Source: Erysipelotrichaceae bacterium 66202529 (GTDB lineage Bacteria > Bacillota_I > Bacilli_A > Erysipelotrichales > Erysipelotrichaceae). From it: a DNA stretch of 64,000 nucleotides. Below the pieces are notes generated by a model. That model made no database searches and had not been told where the DNA came from. It saw only the letters and a list, made by a program, of their open reading frames with translations. Positions within the stretch are counted from its first letter, which is position 1; each line of letters begins with the position of its first letter. A program made the position numbers and the translations under genes. Below, in pieces: positions 54,601-61,006 of the stretch. The stretch covers positions 3,100,001 through 3,164,000 of the forward strand of contig CP046174.1 of NCBI GenBank assembly GCA_017161075.1, read 5' to 3'.

Positions 54601-57585
54601 TGTATCATCATGACTGCTGATTGTTAGATTATCGGTAGGCGCTGTTTTTTCTTCCTTTATGATCGTATCGCTGACCGTTGATACTTCTCCACTGTAATCT
54701 TGCGTTCCCACATACACTGCTTCGATTTTGAATCCGATATCTTCCTTTGTTAGAGCGTATGTATCCGTATCTTCTGCGAGCGGCGTTGACTCTCTATTTC
54801 CATCCTTATCCAAGCGATACCATACGAATCTTCCAGTCTGTCCAAAAGGAGCGTTTGTGATCGCTGCAGTTAACGTCTTCTTATAAACATTATCTCCACT
54901 GATTGTCACATCACCCTTTACATGATCATTATCCGTTTTCACTTCTAAATAATCACTGCTCCAGTCAGAATCGGAATATCCATTTTCTCCGACTTCCTGT
55001 ACATAGAAGTAATAGGTTGTATGTGCGTTCAATCCGGTAATTGTTGTATTTGTCTTGTTTCTTGCCAGCACTGTATATGGGGTTATTTCACCGCCTATCG
55101 TTGTACTGTATCCATAACGATATAATCCACTGTCCGTATTCATCGTTAAAGTGACCGTAATATCATCATTGCTGACCTTCATGAGATGGTCTTTTGCTAT
55201 CGGTGTCGTACATTTGATTGATTGTACTTCGGTTGTTTCAGAACTGTCTTTATAGTCTTTGAAATCACCGTCTTTCTTGGCTACTGCGCGTACAAATAAT
55301 TTTTTCCCGACATCGCTGCCTTTGATTTCATAGTTTCGCCCGGTTCCGATCGGCGTATCTGTGTTTTCTCCAGAATAGAACCATTGGAACGTCACTTCAT
55401 TTTCTTTGCCTGATGGCTGCATATTCGCCACTAATTTATCATTCAGTGTATAAGTATTACTCTCTGTGGTTGTCTTATTTTCAATCGTAACACTTGTAAT
55501 TGCCTGCTTGATGATACTATCTGTAGCAGCTGTGAGTGTCCCCTTAAACCCTGTTGAATCATCTGATACAAAGCGTACCCTTAGATATTTTGAATCTTCA
55601 TTTGTCGTCACTGTATAAGTATCACTGCTCTGTGTCCCCTCAATGATTGATGTTTTTACAGTACTCCAGTCTGTGTCTTTTGCATCTAATGTAGAAGCCG
55701 TTTCCCAGTAAAGTGTTCCTTTGGTTGTATTTGTTCCTAAAAGAGTTGCTGTCATGGTTTCATTAACATCATAAGTTCCTGTTAACGCTATCTTTCCACC
55801 ATTCTTTCCATAATTGGTCTTGATAGTACCTTCATTAGATACATTCCTTAAATCGGTACTATAGACTGCATACTCTGTATTCCAATCTAATCCTGTCGCT
55901 TTATTACTTCCGGACCAATAAACAATCTTCCATCCGTTTGCAATAGCGTCACTATGACTTGTTGGCAACACAGGTGCTGTTTCACTAGACTTTACGTTTT
56001 TATAATAATTTCCCATCGTTGTTGGATAGGTGATCTGTGTCGTCTTTGCATTCGTAGAAGCTCCAGCACTGATGACAGATCTTTCTTCCGCCGCTTTTAA
56101 CGCAAAGCGATTGATAAGATTATTGCTTTCTGCTGTAATTTCATTAGAATTTTTCTTCCAGTCGACATCTTCAATTTCTTCTGTCTCTACCTTATCCTCT
56201 AAAGCAGAAAGATTGCTGCCTGTCTTAACACAAACAACACTTAATTTAGAAATATCCAATGCGGATTCTTTAAATTTATTGATATCTTTTATTTCCGGAT
56301 AAGATCCTTTTGTTTCAGAAAAGCCTTCGTTACTCAAATTTCCCGAAATCATATCCTTTGTATAATAAGGGGTTGCCTTCGTATCTTCAAGATCATTGAT
56401 CTGAGCATCATAAAAGCAATTTTCTCGTTTTTCATTAGAAAATAGAATTCTCTTATCACCTGATAAAGAAGCTGTTATATAACTATTATTGACATCAACA
56501 TCTTTTCCGAAGCCATAGACTTCATTCCCTTTTAAATAACCACTCACATAACTGTTCGTGATCGTTCCGGTTCCCTTTAAGATAAAACCCGAAACAGTTT
56601 TGCCTTCTACATTCATCAAAGCAAAACTATTGTTTATAGTTGTTCTTTCGCTATTCATGATAACAGCGAAATCTTTTTCTTTATCATTTGCCTCGACATA
56701 AAAACCGGCATTCGTGATAGTGGAATTCGTACTGCTTTCTGCCAATCTTCCTTTTATCACGATATTAGAAATCGTTGCATTTTGAATACTATTGAATAAG
56801 CTATTCTTGATTCCACTAATCGTATATCCATTACCATCCAATATTCCGGTAAAATTGACATCCTTCAACAGATCACACGATAAAGTGATATCGGCATCCA
56901 GAATGTAAGATCCAGATGGATCAGCAACGATGCACTTCAGATCATCCGCACTGCTGATGATGGTTTCTCCTGTTTTCGCAACATTTGGTATATCTGCAAA
57001 TGTCAGTTTACTGCTTTCCAATACTTTTCCCTCTGCATTTACGACAGAAAATGTATAAGCTCCATTCGTTGGTACGATATAGGTTCCCTGATAAACACCG
57101 TCAGATATTTCTGCAGCTCCAAGACTTTCTTTTCCATTTACTGTGATATCAAATGTAGAATGATATCTTGAAACGACCGTCACAGCATGTGTTTCTTTAT
57201 CTTCTTCAATCATGAGGTCATCAAAGGCATCAACATGGATGGTTTCTTCTCCTTGCTTTGTATTGGTATCATCCAATCCTACAAGGGTATACTCTCCATT
57301 TTGATGAACATCAAAACTCAGTGCTTCACTCACCGGTTTCGTTTCGATCAGAGCACCTTCCTTATAGAGTTCGATCTTTGTTATGCCTTCTTTGACATGG
57401 CTGACATTGATCTTTTGTGTATGTACATCTGTTTCTTCACTTACAGATGTCTGCATATATCCATTGGATTGTGCAAACACAAAGTTTCCAAGTGGAAACT
57501 GGCCAACGATCATGATGACGCATACAAACACGATCATGACCTGATTTCTTAAATACTTCATTGCTTTTCCTTTTCTTTTATTCAT
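42643..57585 (-). CDS. Giant cell-surface repeat protein (4,980 residues) with GLUG-like, Fn3/Ig-like and 17 InlB-type B repeats
   Basis: A signal peptide (hydrophobic MIVFVCVIMIVGQF, cleavage near VFAQ) begins the protein. Residues about 205-420 and 1760-2015 resemble GLUG/beta-helix segments (GILDGNGYTISGI; GGLIGHLRSGMLSDC). Most of residues 560-3480 alternates Fn3-like units (R-N-T-x-Y-x-F/L-Y-V-R) with Ig-like units containing W-Y and LTKEDIG or similar. Residues 3489-4731 are seventeen Listeria-Bacteroides B repeats, each near YTFxGW ... YYAHW. The C-terminus has QLPSTGEY, then 33 charged residues, a membrane segment and a basic tail, so the LPXTG motif is unusually far from the membrane. 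It is probably a wall- or membrane-anchored adhesin, last large gene of a c-di-GMP/LytTR-linked operon. Confidence 0.9.
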   Translation of the reverse strand: MNKRKGKAMKYLRNQVMIVFVCVIMIVGQFPLGNFVFAQSNGYMQTSVSEETDVHTQKINVSHVKEGITKIELYKEGALIETKPVSEALSFDVHQNGEYTLVGLDDTNTKQGEETIHVDAFDDLMIEEDKETHAVTVVSRYHSTFDITVNGKESLGAAEISDGVYQGTYIVPTNGAYTFSVVNAEGKVLESSKLTFADIPNVAKTGETIISSADDLKCIVADPSGSYILDADITLSCDLLKDVNFTGILDGNGYTISGIKNSLFNSIQNATISNIVIKGRLAESSTNSTITNAGFYVEANDKEKDFAVIMNSERTTINNSFALMNVEGKTVSGFILKGTGTITNSYVSGYLKGNEVYGFGKDVDVNNSYITASLSGDKRILFSNEKRENCFYDAQINDLEDTKATPYYTKDMISGNLSNEGFSETKGSYPEIKDINKFKESALDISKLSVVCVKTGSNLSALEDKVETEEIEDVDWKKNSNEITAESNNLINRFALKAAEERSVISAGASTNAKTTQITYPTTMGNYYKNVKSSETAPVLPTSHSDAIANGWKIVYWSGSNKATGLDWNTEYAVYSTDLRNVSNEGTIKTNYGKNGGKIALTGTYDVNETMTATLLGTNTTKGTLYWETASTLDAKDTDWSTVKTSIIEGTQSSDTYTVTTNEDSKYLRVRFVSDDSTGFKGTLTAATDSIIKQAITSVTIENKTTTESNTYTLNDKLVANMQPSGKENEVTFQWFYSGENTDTPIGTGRNYEIKGSDVGKKLFVRAVAKKDGDFKDYKDSSETTEVQSIKCTTPIAKDHLMKVSNDDITVTLTMNTDSGLYRYGYSTTIGGEITPYTVLARNKTNTTITGLNAHTTYYFYVQEVGENGYSDSDWSSDYLEVKTDNDHVKGDVTISGDNVYKKTLTAAITNAPFGQTGRFVWYRLDKDGNRESTPLAEDTDTYALTKEDIGFKIEAVYVGTQDYSGEVSTVSDTIIKEEKTAPTDNLTISSHDDTTISVTLPTNSDQEKYIIGISSTKDAVPIEQLNEQNELLTFESGADYTITGLSRDTEYFLFVRYAENDTHQKSEWINAEKAVSQKTTKKAFEATIEFTYEMKSGELMQGQKLTAALKPTDTSFNYKGIWKWYSVDKDGKETEINNFEMENDKQGTSYIVPDNAVIGTKYKVTFEANVGYTGTVDNTSAAVTATVKAQYETPDPNKIVMEAIDDTSFKVMMSEGEGKYRFWYKEADNNPWDSFVGFLNKTFVDSNDGYNEIEVKGDTGKDVYSNVDVVIEGLKRNTNYWVRVQRVGDDKGTTSEFAYSTDATKEADQSVTTKKTEIAGHVTIEGTNRYGEHLTAKYNEASYASTGSGADTEGSWQWYRGNTAISGANSTTYILTKEDIGKTIKVIYSMPADHDFTGKTEAKTETIKKAVCDNPKIDENGIVDKQNEAGDMILEVSGNADPSEKYIYYRLQKAEGTSAPSFPNNDEQLKNEWTKVNTTTITIDKDANNYSLEPNVKYILYVIKQETETNEASAVLSWSHTVGRYQQKGKITMSGDFVVGKTVKVTMSDQNNDQGTWKWYMSNDAYDGSTVTTMPSVNDANAWSEITSGFSPTLNGTTSELNVTEEMFAHYIHAEFIANEEKNYQGTLSSQEANYVKKIYEETLTITSSTKDGNGNPKAYSKSIITGTIDNYVESGNIDRNIVQFKVGDTVIKEGIILDKGKFTYEMPNNQSYDGKEITAEISTPKIIGLYVDKELKALTTPMINSKTSTNTSFNYAYGIPISNADDLESFMKQTGNYTDRSSNSVYIITNNINMSNKGVISYSSNSFGGKFDGDYHTITGLQNPLIGYVGFSTTSNRDSLAIIKNLVINEAYINTTKFSGQAAGGAVLAMLAKYAHIENIFLTNATVKAGYDAGMLVGGAGFDSNNQNGYIEVVRCGSAGGVITTTAGGSSAGGLIGHLRSGMLSDCFALSSSVNLAKDGGAKSGNVGGVVGSSSVGIQNCFSNSLIGNANNRGGIVATANSANSNLYYDKSILNDNLPDILKGEGKATKELVGNGLEENYGLENWTYKNGFYPRLSWTSNHPIAKLYSSTRGAFASVDKATSSDDIFNGDISGSIQIPTELQTSNYSITSSNENVLKVTDSGVIIPVGNAGEKATITITYTEPDETIGGTASNTYEFTVKQKVNAMSEVNITDTEGNAYTSSDKAIALPNPKMNQTLSVQSNEGTSYQWYKRKTGSTKSELIQGATASTYTVKASDIGYELCVLVEADGYASTYSSYTKAVTSIQPDAPTVSDVTDSSVKLKVKNGEAGLQYEFGYLRDDQNAAVNLIENQKVDKDGQVELNNLQRNKKYNFYVRVAAADDGSYKVSEWSEATISTLEKTSVSGEVLLGTGINKGSDLSIRIESINGQTGTWKLERMEADGVTKKADISETSNKNSFNYTLTDADVGFRIKATYTGNGDFKESVSATSEVIKKAFVEKPNKPTEVSKSDSSLTVKMTDAGTYDIGYAESASGDITIAQQEVNANTEVKIENLKRNKDYYIFARKSETASSVESAWSDALIVSTEKTVVSGNITVNGTCKVDETVMIKAPVLENLSGTWKLERQITKGSTTTISPSVYTVDPVNNTVSYQIDPKDAGATIKVTFTATGDYKSSVDMVTEPIKNAKLDTNNIPSGMTISSIRDYSMNVTAVDGTDIYQYGYALKGAAVTTVKAEDATGNAGTVITLNGLKRNTEYDLYVRKAAKTGYDASDWVKLDTKTTDKSILTGTVEYVKVVDGIEKPAAVGVADIGVTYKAKYQAGTYDQSADDTAAGTWQWYANDVAIKNATSETYTIEPMEGDVEITVRYLAKEDSDFKESRVASIGTLTKPAYDAPSQLPTVTALAEDGTSGSKLKITSSITDHVFYYVQEASNTTVPTTVASSTVENNEAKAGQWFKAAAADMTLDLKANTEYVVYVARLEDGTHQSSGVISQRAVRTVKEDLSHAGNTIMITEADDTNWKVLQNKELRISDNGKAIDGIWQYYVTTTPEVENTWANITSEIKTNTEEGKTDTYSYAKVNIPLKYANGYHVRAVFTGRGDYEGSKTYTSNTALIGTQIQGRVEITKGDTTKVFVPIEVKYIYATDAGGAEIKDEVNGIWTWYRETAVNSGTYEKIVREKDTVGISDAYTPTAEDVGKKIYAVYTGAPEGIYSGSVESSKLNNVKRSEQATPSDITVKQVNGTSVQIVLPTNMKTEGKTIAQPRLEYRIKNTVEWKQNSAGEAWIYDLKANTEYEVRVLFEGTSEYEPSAYSSVITVKTGNQSFDEENLTISEPDVLEVGKTITATFIGSGYDDGHFVVKRSDGTTIENIESKIEGTIKKRTLFTSGTNTMEYKVQSADIGSNIVIQYQANDDASTYGGYIEKSTKEVAKPINPTKAGTPVLETVTYSETTLKVKVNDANEYVFNESAAAVSETSGEWQKLKADSEGYHTFTDLDKMKSYYLHARIAETVNYRYSEDDVSAGTKPWASTQYTISYENMDGATNGDPANPTQYTELSEEIVLKDASKTGYTFKGWTTDSITTPTKGLTIPTHSSGNKTFTANWEIITYDISYDLKGGSLEDGKTNPTTYDVETESITLNNPTRTGYTFKGWSGTGITGLLETVTIPKGETGARSYSVNWEKITYDITYDLGGGTNDANNPSTYDVESNDITLSAPTRNGYTFEGWTGTDITGTSKNVTISKGSTGKREYTATWEPVTYSITYVLDGGTVATANKSEYTIESEAFTLINPTKKGYKFLGWSEGSSSDKQGTVTIAKGTTGNKTFTAHWEENTYTISYELDGGTNGDGNPSTYKVTDNDIKLAEPTKKGYTFEGWTGTDISETSKDVTISKGSVGNRTYTANWKAITYQITYDLDGGTVATANKSEYTIESEAFTLTNPTKKGYTFTGWSEGDSSDKQETVTIAQGTTGDKSYKANWSIDTYTITYDLDGGTNNVDNPSSYQVTDSDITLKAPTKKGYTFEGWKLNGTGELLTTVTISSGSTGNLSYTAIWKKVNYTVTFDSQGGSSVSETGADYQETITKPEDPTKTGYTFDGWFKESACTNAWNFDMDVVEETMTLYAKWTINEYTAIFNANGGESVSPETIKKNYDEALGDLPTATRIGHTFVGWYTKASGGDKITKDTKMPADGATYYAHWTVNQYTAKFDGNGGSNGADITADFDSKLGTLPTSSRTGYTFDGWFTTADETGTKITEETTMPVDGATYYAHWTINQYTAKFDGNGGSDGTNIKVDYDAKLGTLPTSTRTGYTFDGWYTAKTGGMKIDEDTKMPLNGATYYAHWTINQYTATFKSSDDPTDDKTITKDYDAELGELPVVTKTGYDFKGWYTAQTGGTKITMTTKMPADGATYYAQWTAHEYKIEYDLNDEGTGKAKNDPANKAKYTIEDETLTLKAPSWSAHVFTGWTYDGMSDPSVPEMEVSISKGTTGDLKFTANWRKSAHTVTFDSKGGSEVEAQGAEDNGLVPEPSNPTKVGYTFVGWYTTDDAKWNFATDTVTGDLTLYAKWKVNAYTATFDVNGGDSVTPETITKNYKEAIGDLPVATRIGHTFVGWYTKASGGTKITKETTMPLNGATYYAHWTINEYTVTFDSNGGSECDPIKKDNNTKLGTLPIPTKVGYTFLGWFTELEDGTQITKDTLMPVDGTTYYAHWKINTYTVKFETDGGTTIESMTVEHGDKLEMPADPEKEMYHFRGWYSDKELKYEYDIDTPVITDMTLYAKYEAVVSGKAEINIDKDSPIQLGNKQEEIIEAVLSEKEYHDYRYGKDVSIRIECNEIEEDERDIVKAVLNGRTIAKYFDITIYKTIDDKEVQVDKLRKVIKIVLNIPEELYPAQGVVRVFDVIRIHDGKAEILADLDKDEKTVTIESDAFSTYVLCYTDSKEDTPVIAPAEKPQTGSKEPGNGEFSTQLPSTGEYEEEAEKPGHQLKEEKENVAKKKEEAKNTIYYFLLPIALLLTICIAFVIRIKHRSNKK
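43393..47121 (-). repeat. Array of 17 InlB-type B repeats in the giant gene
   Basis: Each unit is about 65-75 codons with a TYxLDGG or FDxNGG start, a GYTFxGW core and a YxAxW end. Some units are nearly identical at DNA level: a 70-base stretch at 45912-45981 recurs exactly at 46356-46425, 444 bases apart, which is two units and in frame. Unit number is therefore likely to vary by recombination. Confidence 0.85.
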
Positions 57586-57630
57586 ACCAATACCTCTTTC
57601 ATGAATGTTTTCAACTCATTTTCTCACTCT

Positions 57631-57807
57631 TTATTTGTTTTTCTTATCGTCCATATACTTTTGCGTTATTGCATCCGCTTCTTCTTTTGTTATTGACTTC
57701 CCCCGATGATAGAACAGGATGCCCTGCTCACGGTTCACCAAATGAACTACTTTTGCTTTTCGATAATCCAAATGTGTGAACTCACCATTATCTTCAATCT
57801 TTTTCAT
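57631..57807 (-). CDS. 58-residue protein between LytTR regulator and giant surface protein
   Basis: This ORF is too short for common gene-finder cut-offs but has a strong GGAGGG ribosome site before the ATG at 57807 and fills the gap exactly. The protein (MKKIEDNGEFTHLDYRKAKV, then a KSITKEEADAITQKYMDDKK tail) is charged and soluble, without membrane segment or cysteine. It lies 13 bases after the LytTR stop and 45 bases before the giant gene. I do not recognise it. A role as chaperone-like or regulatory partner of the surface protein is only a guess. Confidence 0.75.
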   Translation of the reverse strand: MKKIEDNGEFTHLDYRKAKVVHLVNREQGILFYHRGKSITKEEADAITQKYMDDKKNK

Positions 57808-57819
57808 ATTTCCCTCCGA

Positions 57820-58626
57820 TTACATATGCAAATGTTCTTTGACCTCTGTATATTTACCCTTAGATACCGGCACGATATATTGTTCTGCCAGACAAACCTC
57901 AAAATTTTTTATACTTGTGACATAAAAGCGATTAACACAGAAGCTCTTATGTACTCTTACAAACATATCTTCATTCAGATCTTTTATCTGCCGTTCAAGC
58001 TCTGTTATACTCAATCTGGCAAAGACATCGCCATCTATCATATGAATCAGGGTATTGACATTGAATGCCTCCAGATACAGGATATTACTCGTCTGTATGT
58101 TATGAATCACATTATCTCGATCCTTCACCGTTAGATACCCGGAACGTTCCACTTCTTTCTTGATCAACATATCGACATATTTTCTTGTAAATTTACCTAC
58201 TCCATGAGGAAATATCTCATCATGTTCGACGTTGGCCAAAGGATTCGATACATGCATATGTGTGAGATACAGAAGCCCCTTCTCCTCTTTCCAAGTAAAG
58301 GTGACACGCTGCATATCCCGATAGATCTCTCCGCTTACTTCGTCCGTGATTCCGATATATCTCCCGGCAATAACACAGCTGTTTCGATCATGTGATATAC
58401 ATTGAAAATCCTTAGATGAAAGAGTGATCTGTGGAAGATCTGATTTTTCTTTTTCCAGCTGTTGCAGGATCATTGCCTTTCCCTGATAATATTCGATTGC
58501 ATTGGAACCGATCCATAAACAATCATCATGAAGATGTTTCACAACAAGATGATGATCTCCGCGATAATGCATTGTCAGCATCTCATCAGTTAATCGTATA
58601 CACTCCGTGATTTTTTCTTTTTTCAT
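57820..58626 (-). CDS. LytTR DNA-binding regulator with N-terminal NTF2/SnoaL-like domain
   Basis: 268 residues. Residues 1-135 are an NTF2-like (SnoaL-like) fold (MHYRGDHHLVVKHLHDDCLWIGSNAIEYYQG ... VTFTWKEEKGLLYLTHMHVSN) and residues about 150-265 are a LytTR DNA-binding domain (NVIHNIQTSNILYLEAFNVNTLIHMIDGDVFARLSITELERQI ... FVRVHKSFCVNRFYV). There is no receiver domain, so it is not a phosphorylation-controlled regulator; the N-terminal domain would bind a small ligand. It overlaps the EAL gene by 4 bases (ATGA). It probably controls the following small ORF and giant surface-protein gene, or the operon itself. Confidence 0.88.
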   Translation of the reverse strand: MKKEKITECIRLTDEMLTMHYRGDHHLVVKHLHDDCLWIGSNAIEYYQGKAMILQQLEKEKSDLPQITLSSKDFQCISHDRNSCVIAGRYIGITDEVSGEIYRDMQRVTFTWKEEKGLLYLTHMHVSNPLANVEHDEIFPHGVGKFTRKYVDMLIKKEVERSGYLTVKDRDNVIHNIQTSNILYLEAFNVNTLIHMIDGDVFARLSITELERQIKDLNEDMFVRVHKSFCVNRFYVTSIKNFEVCLAEQYIVPVSKGKYTEVKEHLHM

Positions 58627-60398
58627 ATCGTTATCACTTCCTTATCCTTCTCCCATATTTCTGTAAATTCATCTGCTTGAACTGGTTTTCCCACTAAAAA
58701 TCCCTGCCCTATATCACATCCTGCAGATCTTACAAATTCTAACTGTTCTCTGGTTTCGATACCTTCACAGACTACGGTCATATCCATCTGATGTGCCAGC
58801 TCTATGATTTTTTCCATGACGATCTTAGATCTTGGATTCGTATGACAGTCGATCAGTAAAGAACGATCGATTTTCAGGATATCAGCAGATACTACACTCA
58901 ATAGGTTCAAAGAAGCATAGCCGGTTCCAAAATCATCGATCGCTAACTGAAACCCCTTTTTATGTAATTCATTCGCTAACTGCATCATTTGTTCACTGCT
59001 TTCCACGAATGCAGATTCCGTCAGTTCGAATGCGATATAGTGATGCGGTATAGCATATTTATCCACGACAGAACAGAAGTCTTTCAGATAACTCTTTTCA
59101 CCGATATGCAGTCTTGACTGATTGATAGAAATCGGTGCGATCTCCATATGTTTATCGATCCACATACGAATACGCTGACATACTTTTTCCAGCATGTAGA
59201 AATCAAAACTCAGGATCATGCCATATTCTTCAAATACCGGAACAAAATCATCCGGCATACGAAGTGTTCCATCCTGCAGTTTCCATCTGGTCAACGCTTC
59301 ACCAGACACGATGTCTAATGTGTGTATATCAAATTGTGGCTGTATATAGAGCTGAAATTCATCCTGTAGCATTGCAACAGGTGCATCCTCCAGGATCTTG
59401 CTTTTATAATACTGACGGCTCATCATGCCATCTTCATAATAGACATAGTGGCTGCCGGACAACGTCTTACTGATACTCTGCATCGCCATCAGCGCTCTGT
59501 CTGTCATATCTTTTATATATTCCTTACGATTGTCTTTGATCAAATATAGACCTGCATTCAAATTGATTTCCATGCCAAGTGTTTTTATCATATCTTGATC
59601 GATCAGCTGCTTACGGACATGTTTCAATCTTTTTTCTAACTGTTTTTTATCTTCAAATTGATACAGCATGGCAAAGATATCCTTTTCCATACGACCGCAT
59701 GTCTCATTCTCATGCAGCGTCTTCTGTAAGTTTTCTGCAATACTTTTTAGGACCCGATCCCCTGTCTGATAGTTGAATTTCCGATTGACAAAACGAAAAT
59801 CCCGAATGCCAAACTTGATCAGTACGTATTGCTTATCGGATTCCTTTTGTAAAATTTCATTTGCAGCATACTCAAATCCCTGTAGATTATTGATCTGTGT
59901 CAGCGGATCGATAAAAGTAGCTTTTTGGATATCTTCCATCATTCTTGTATATTGTGATTTTGCTACACTATAGTTGAAGTAAACTTCTTCTCCCTGTACT
60001 TTTGCAGGAATCGAATTATGGACATGGTTGATCTTCCATCCATCTGACAGATGTTTCCAAACCACGCTGAATCGCAGCATACCATCTTCAGGAAGGATCA
60101 TTTTCTTATCTTCTACATGTATCTTTATGATTGCCATCGTGATGCAAATGGTTCCTGACAACTGATGCACTTCATACCATTCATCATGCACAACGAAGTG
60201 TCCTTTATAAATATCCATTTCCTTTTGAAAGAACTGATATGCATCTTTCATATTCAGACATACTTCATTTTTACCAGTCCCTATCCATGTGATATCTTCA
60301 CAAAGATAAAAAGAAAGCTGATTATAATCCCGCTCCTTAAAATAAAGTACAGTTACTTCACGACTCAAACACTCAATCTGATCTTCTACCGTAATCAT
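58623..60398 (-). CDS. Cytoplasmic EAL phosphodiesterase with NTF2/SnoaL-like sensor and degenerate GGDEF
   Basis: About 591 residues from the ATG at 60398, which has GAGG eight bases upstream. An earlier in-frame ATG at 60440 sits directly against AAAGGAG and is less suited. Residues up to about 155 are an NTF2-like domain with the same DxxWIG pattern as in the adjacent LytTR protein. A GGDEF domain follows with its motif lost (MEKDIF). The EAL domain keeps EALTRW, the Glu in FELTES, DDFGTGYAS, ILKIDR and CEGIET. It should hydrolyse c-di-GMP. It opens the operon and lies next to the invertible segment, so its expression is probably switched. Confidence 0.88.
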   Translation of the reverse strand: MITVEDQIECLSREVTVLYFKERDYNQLSFYLCEDITWIGTGKNEVCLNMKDAYQFFQKEMDIYKGHFVVHDEWYEVHQLSGTICITMAIIKIHVEDKKMILPEDGMLRFSVVWKHLSDGWKINHVHNSIPAKVQGEEVYFNYSVAKSQYTRMMEDIQKATFIDPLTQINNLQGFEYAANEILQKESDKQYVLIKFGIRDFRFVNRKFNYQTGDRVLKSIAENLQKTLHENETCGRMEKDIFAMLYQFEDKKQLEKRLKHVRKQLIDQDMIKTLGMEINLNAGLYLIKDNRKEYIKDMTDRALMAMQSISKTLSGSHYVYYEDGMMSRQYYKSKILEDAPVAMLQDEFQLYIQPQFDIHTLDIVSGEALTRWKLQDGTLRMPDDFVPVFEEYGMILSFDFYMLEKVCQRIRMWIDKHMEIAPISINQSRLHIGEKSYLKDFCSVVDKYAIPHHYIAFELTESAFVESSEQMMQLANELHKKGFQLAIDDFGTGYASLNLLSVVSADILKIDRSLLIDCHTNPRSKIVMEKIIELAHQMDMTVVCEGIETREQLEFVRSAGCDIGQGFLVGKPVQADEFTEIWEKDKEVITI

Positions 60399-60440
60399 TC
60401 CGATTTCCTCAACTATCCGCTTGCATAATATCTCAAGCAT

Positions 60441-60478
60441 CTCCTTTTAGATTTTCTCTTCCTTACTCCCCTTGTTTA
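60441..60478 (-). other. Leader between inverted repeat and the EAL gene
   Basis: Only the AAAGGAG-rich segment before the first ATG is visible; no promoter for the operon lies here. This supports the idea that the promoter must come from inside the invertible segment. Confidence 0.5.
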
Positions 60479-61001
60479 CCACATAATGTGCATTATGTGG
60501 TATCCGTCAGATAGAATGATCAAAGGCTTATCAATGGAAAGTTTTTTAATGGAAATTTCTACCTTTCAAATCACGATTCATGGCATAAAAAAAAGTCAAC
60601 ACATTGTGGCTTTCTATATTTGATTTTATTATATGTGCCTGTTTATAGGCATTTTCGGCTGTTTTAAGATCATTACAGGATGATCTATTTTAAGCATGCA
60701 AGTCATTTGGTAATCTTTATTTGGCAAAAATAAACTATTCACAAACATATATACCCGTTCACAATAAACGGTTGTAAAGATTTTAAAACATGATAATATG
60801 TTTATAGAATGGATGTTTTGTATGATTTATATGTGATTACTCGTGCTAGTGTTAAATTATACAACGTCCTGTTTAAATGTGCTGATTAAGTCCATTTTAT
60901 CGTGTTATTTTTGCAATCGCTATGGGATAAGATTGACAAAATTAGTAATGAAATTATAGGAAAGAAACGTATCGCACAACATAATGCACATTATGTTGTG
61001 C
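60479..61001. promoter_or_regulatory. Putative phase-variable invertible promoter segment
   Basis: Two copies of ACATAATGTGCATTATGT stand in opposite orientation: one inside 60479-60502, the other (as its complement) inside 60974-61001. Each copy is almost a palindrome, but its two-base centre (TG versus CA) fits inverted, not direct, alignment. The ~470 bases between contain no gene. A sigma-A promoter TTGACA (60933-60938)-16-TATAGG (60955-60960) at the right end points right, away from the EAL operon; a second candidate is TTGTAA-16-TAATAT (about 60772-60799). No good promoter points left at the left end. After inversion the right-hand promoter would face the operon about 70-110 bases from the start codon. 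A tyrosine recombinase gene abuts the right repeat. Confidence 0.7.
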
Positions 61002-61006
61002 TTATT

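Noticed and set aside
60592..60615. Terminator inside the invertible segment on the minus strand
   Set aside because: There is an eight-T run after a short imperfect stem (CCACA/TGTTG with a mismatch and a bulge). The stem is too weak to call, though it would fit an OFF state.
60503..60973. c-di-GMP riboswitch in front of the EAL operon
   Set aside because: I looked for the conserved GEMM core sequences and did not find them on either strand.
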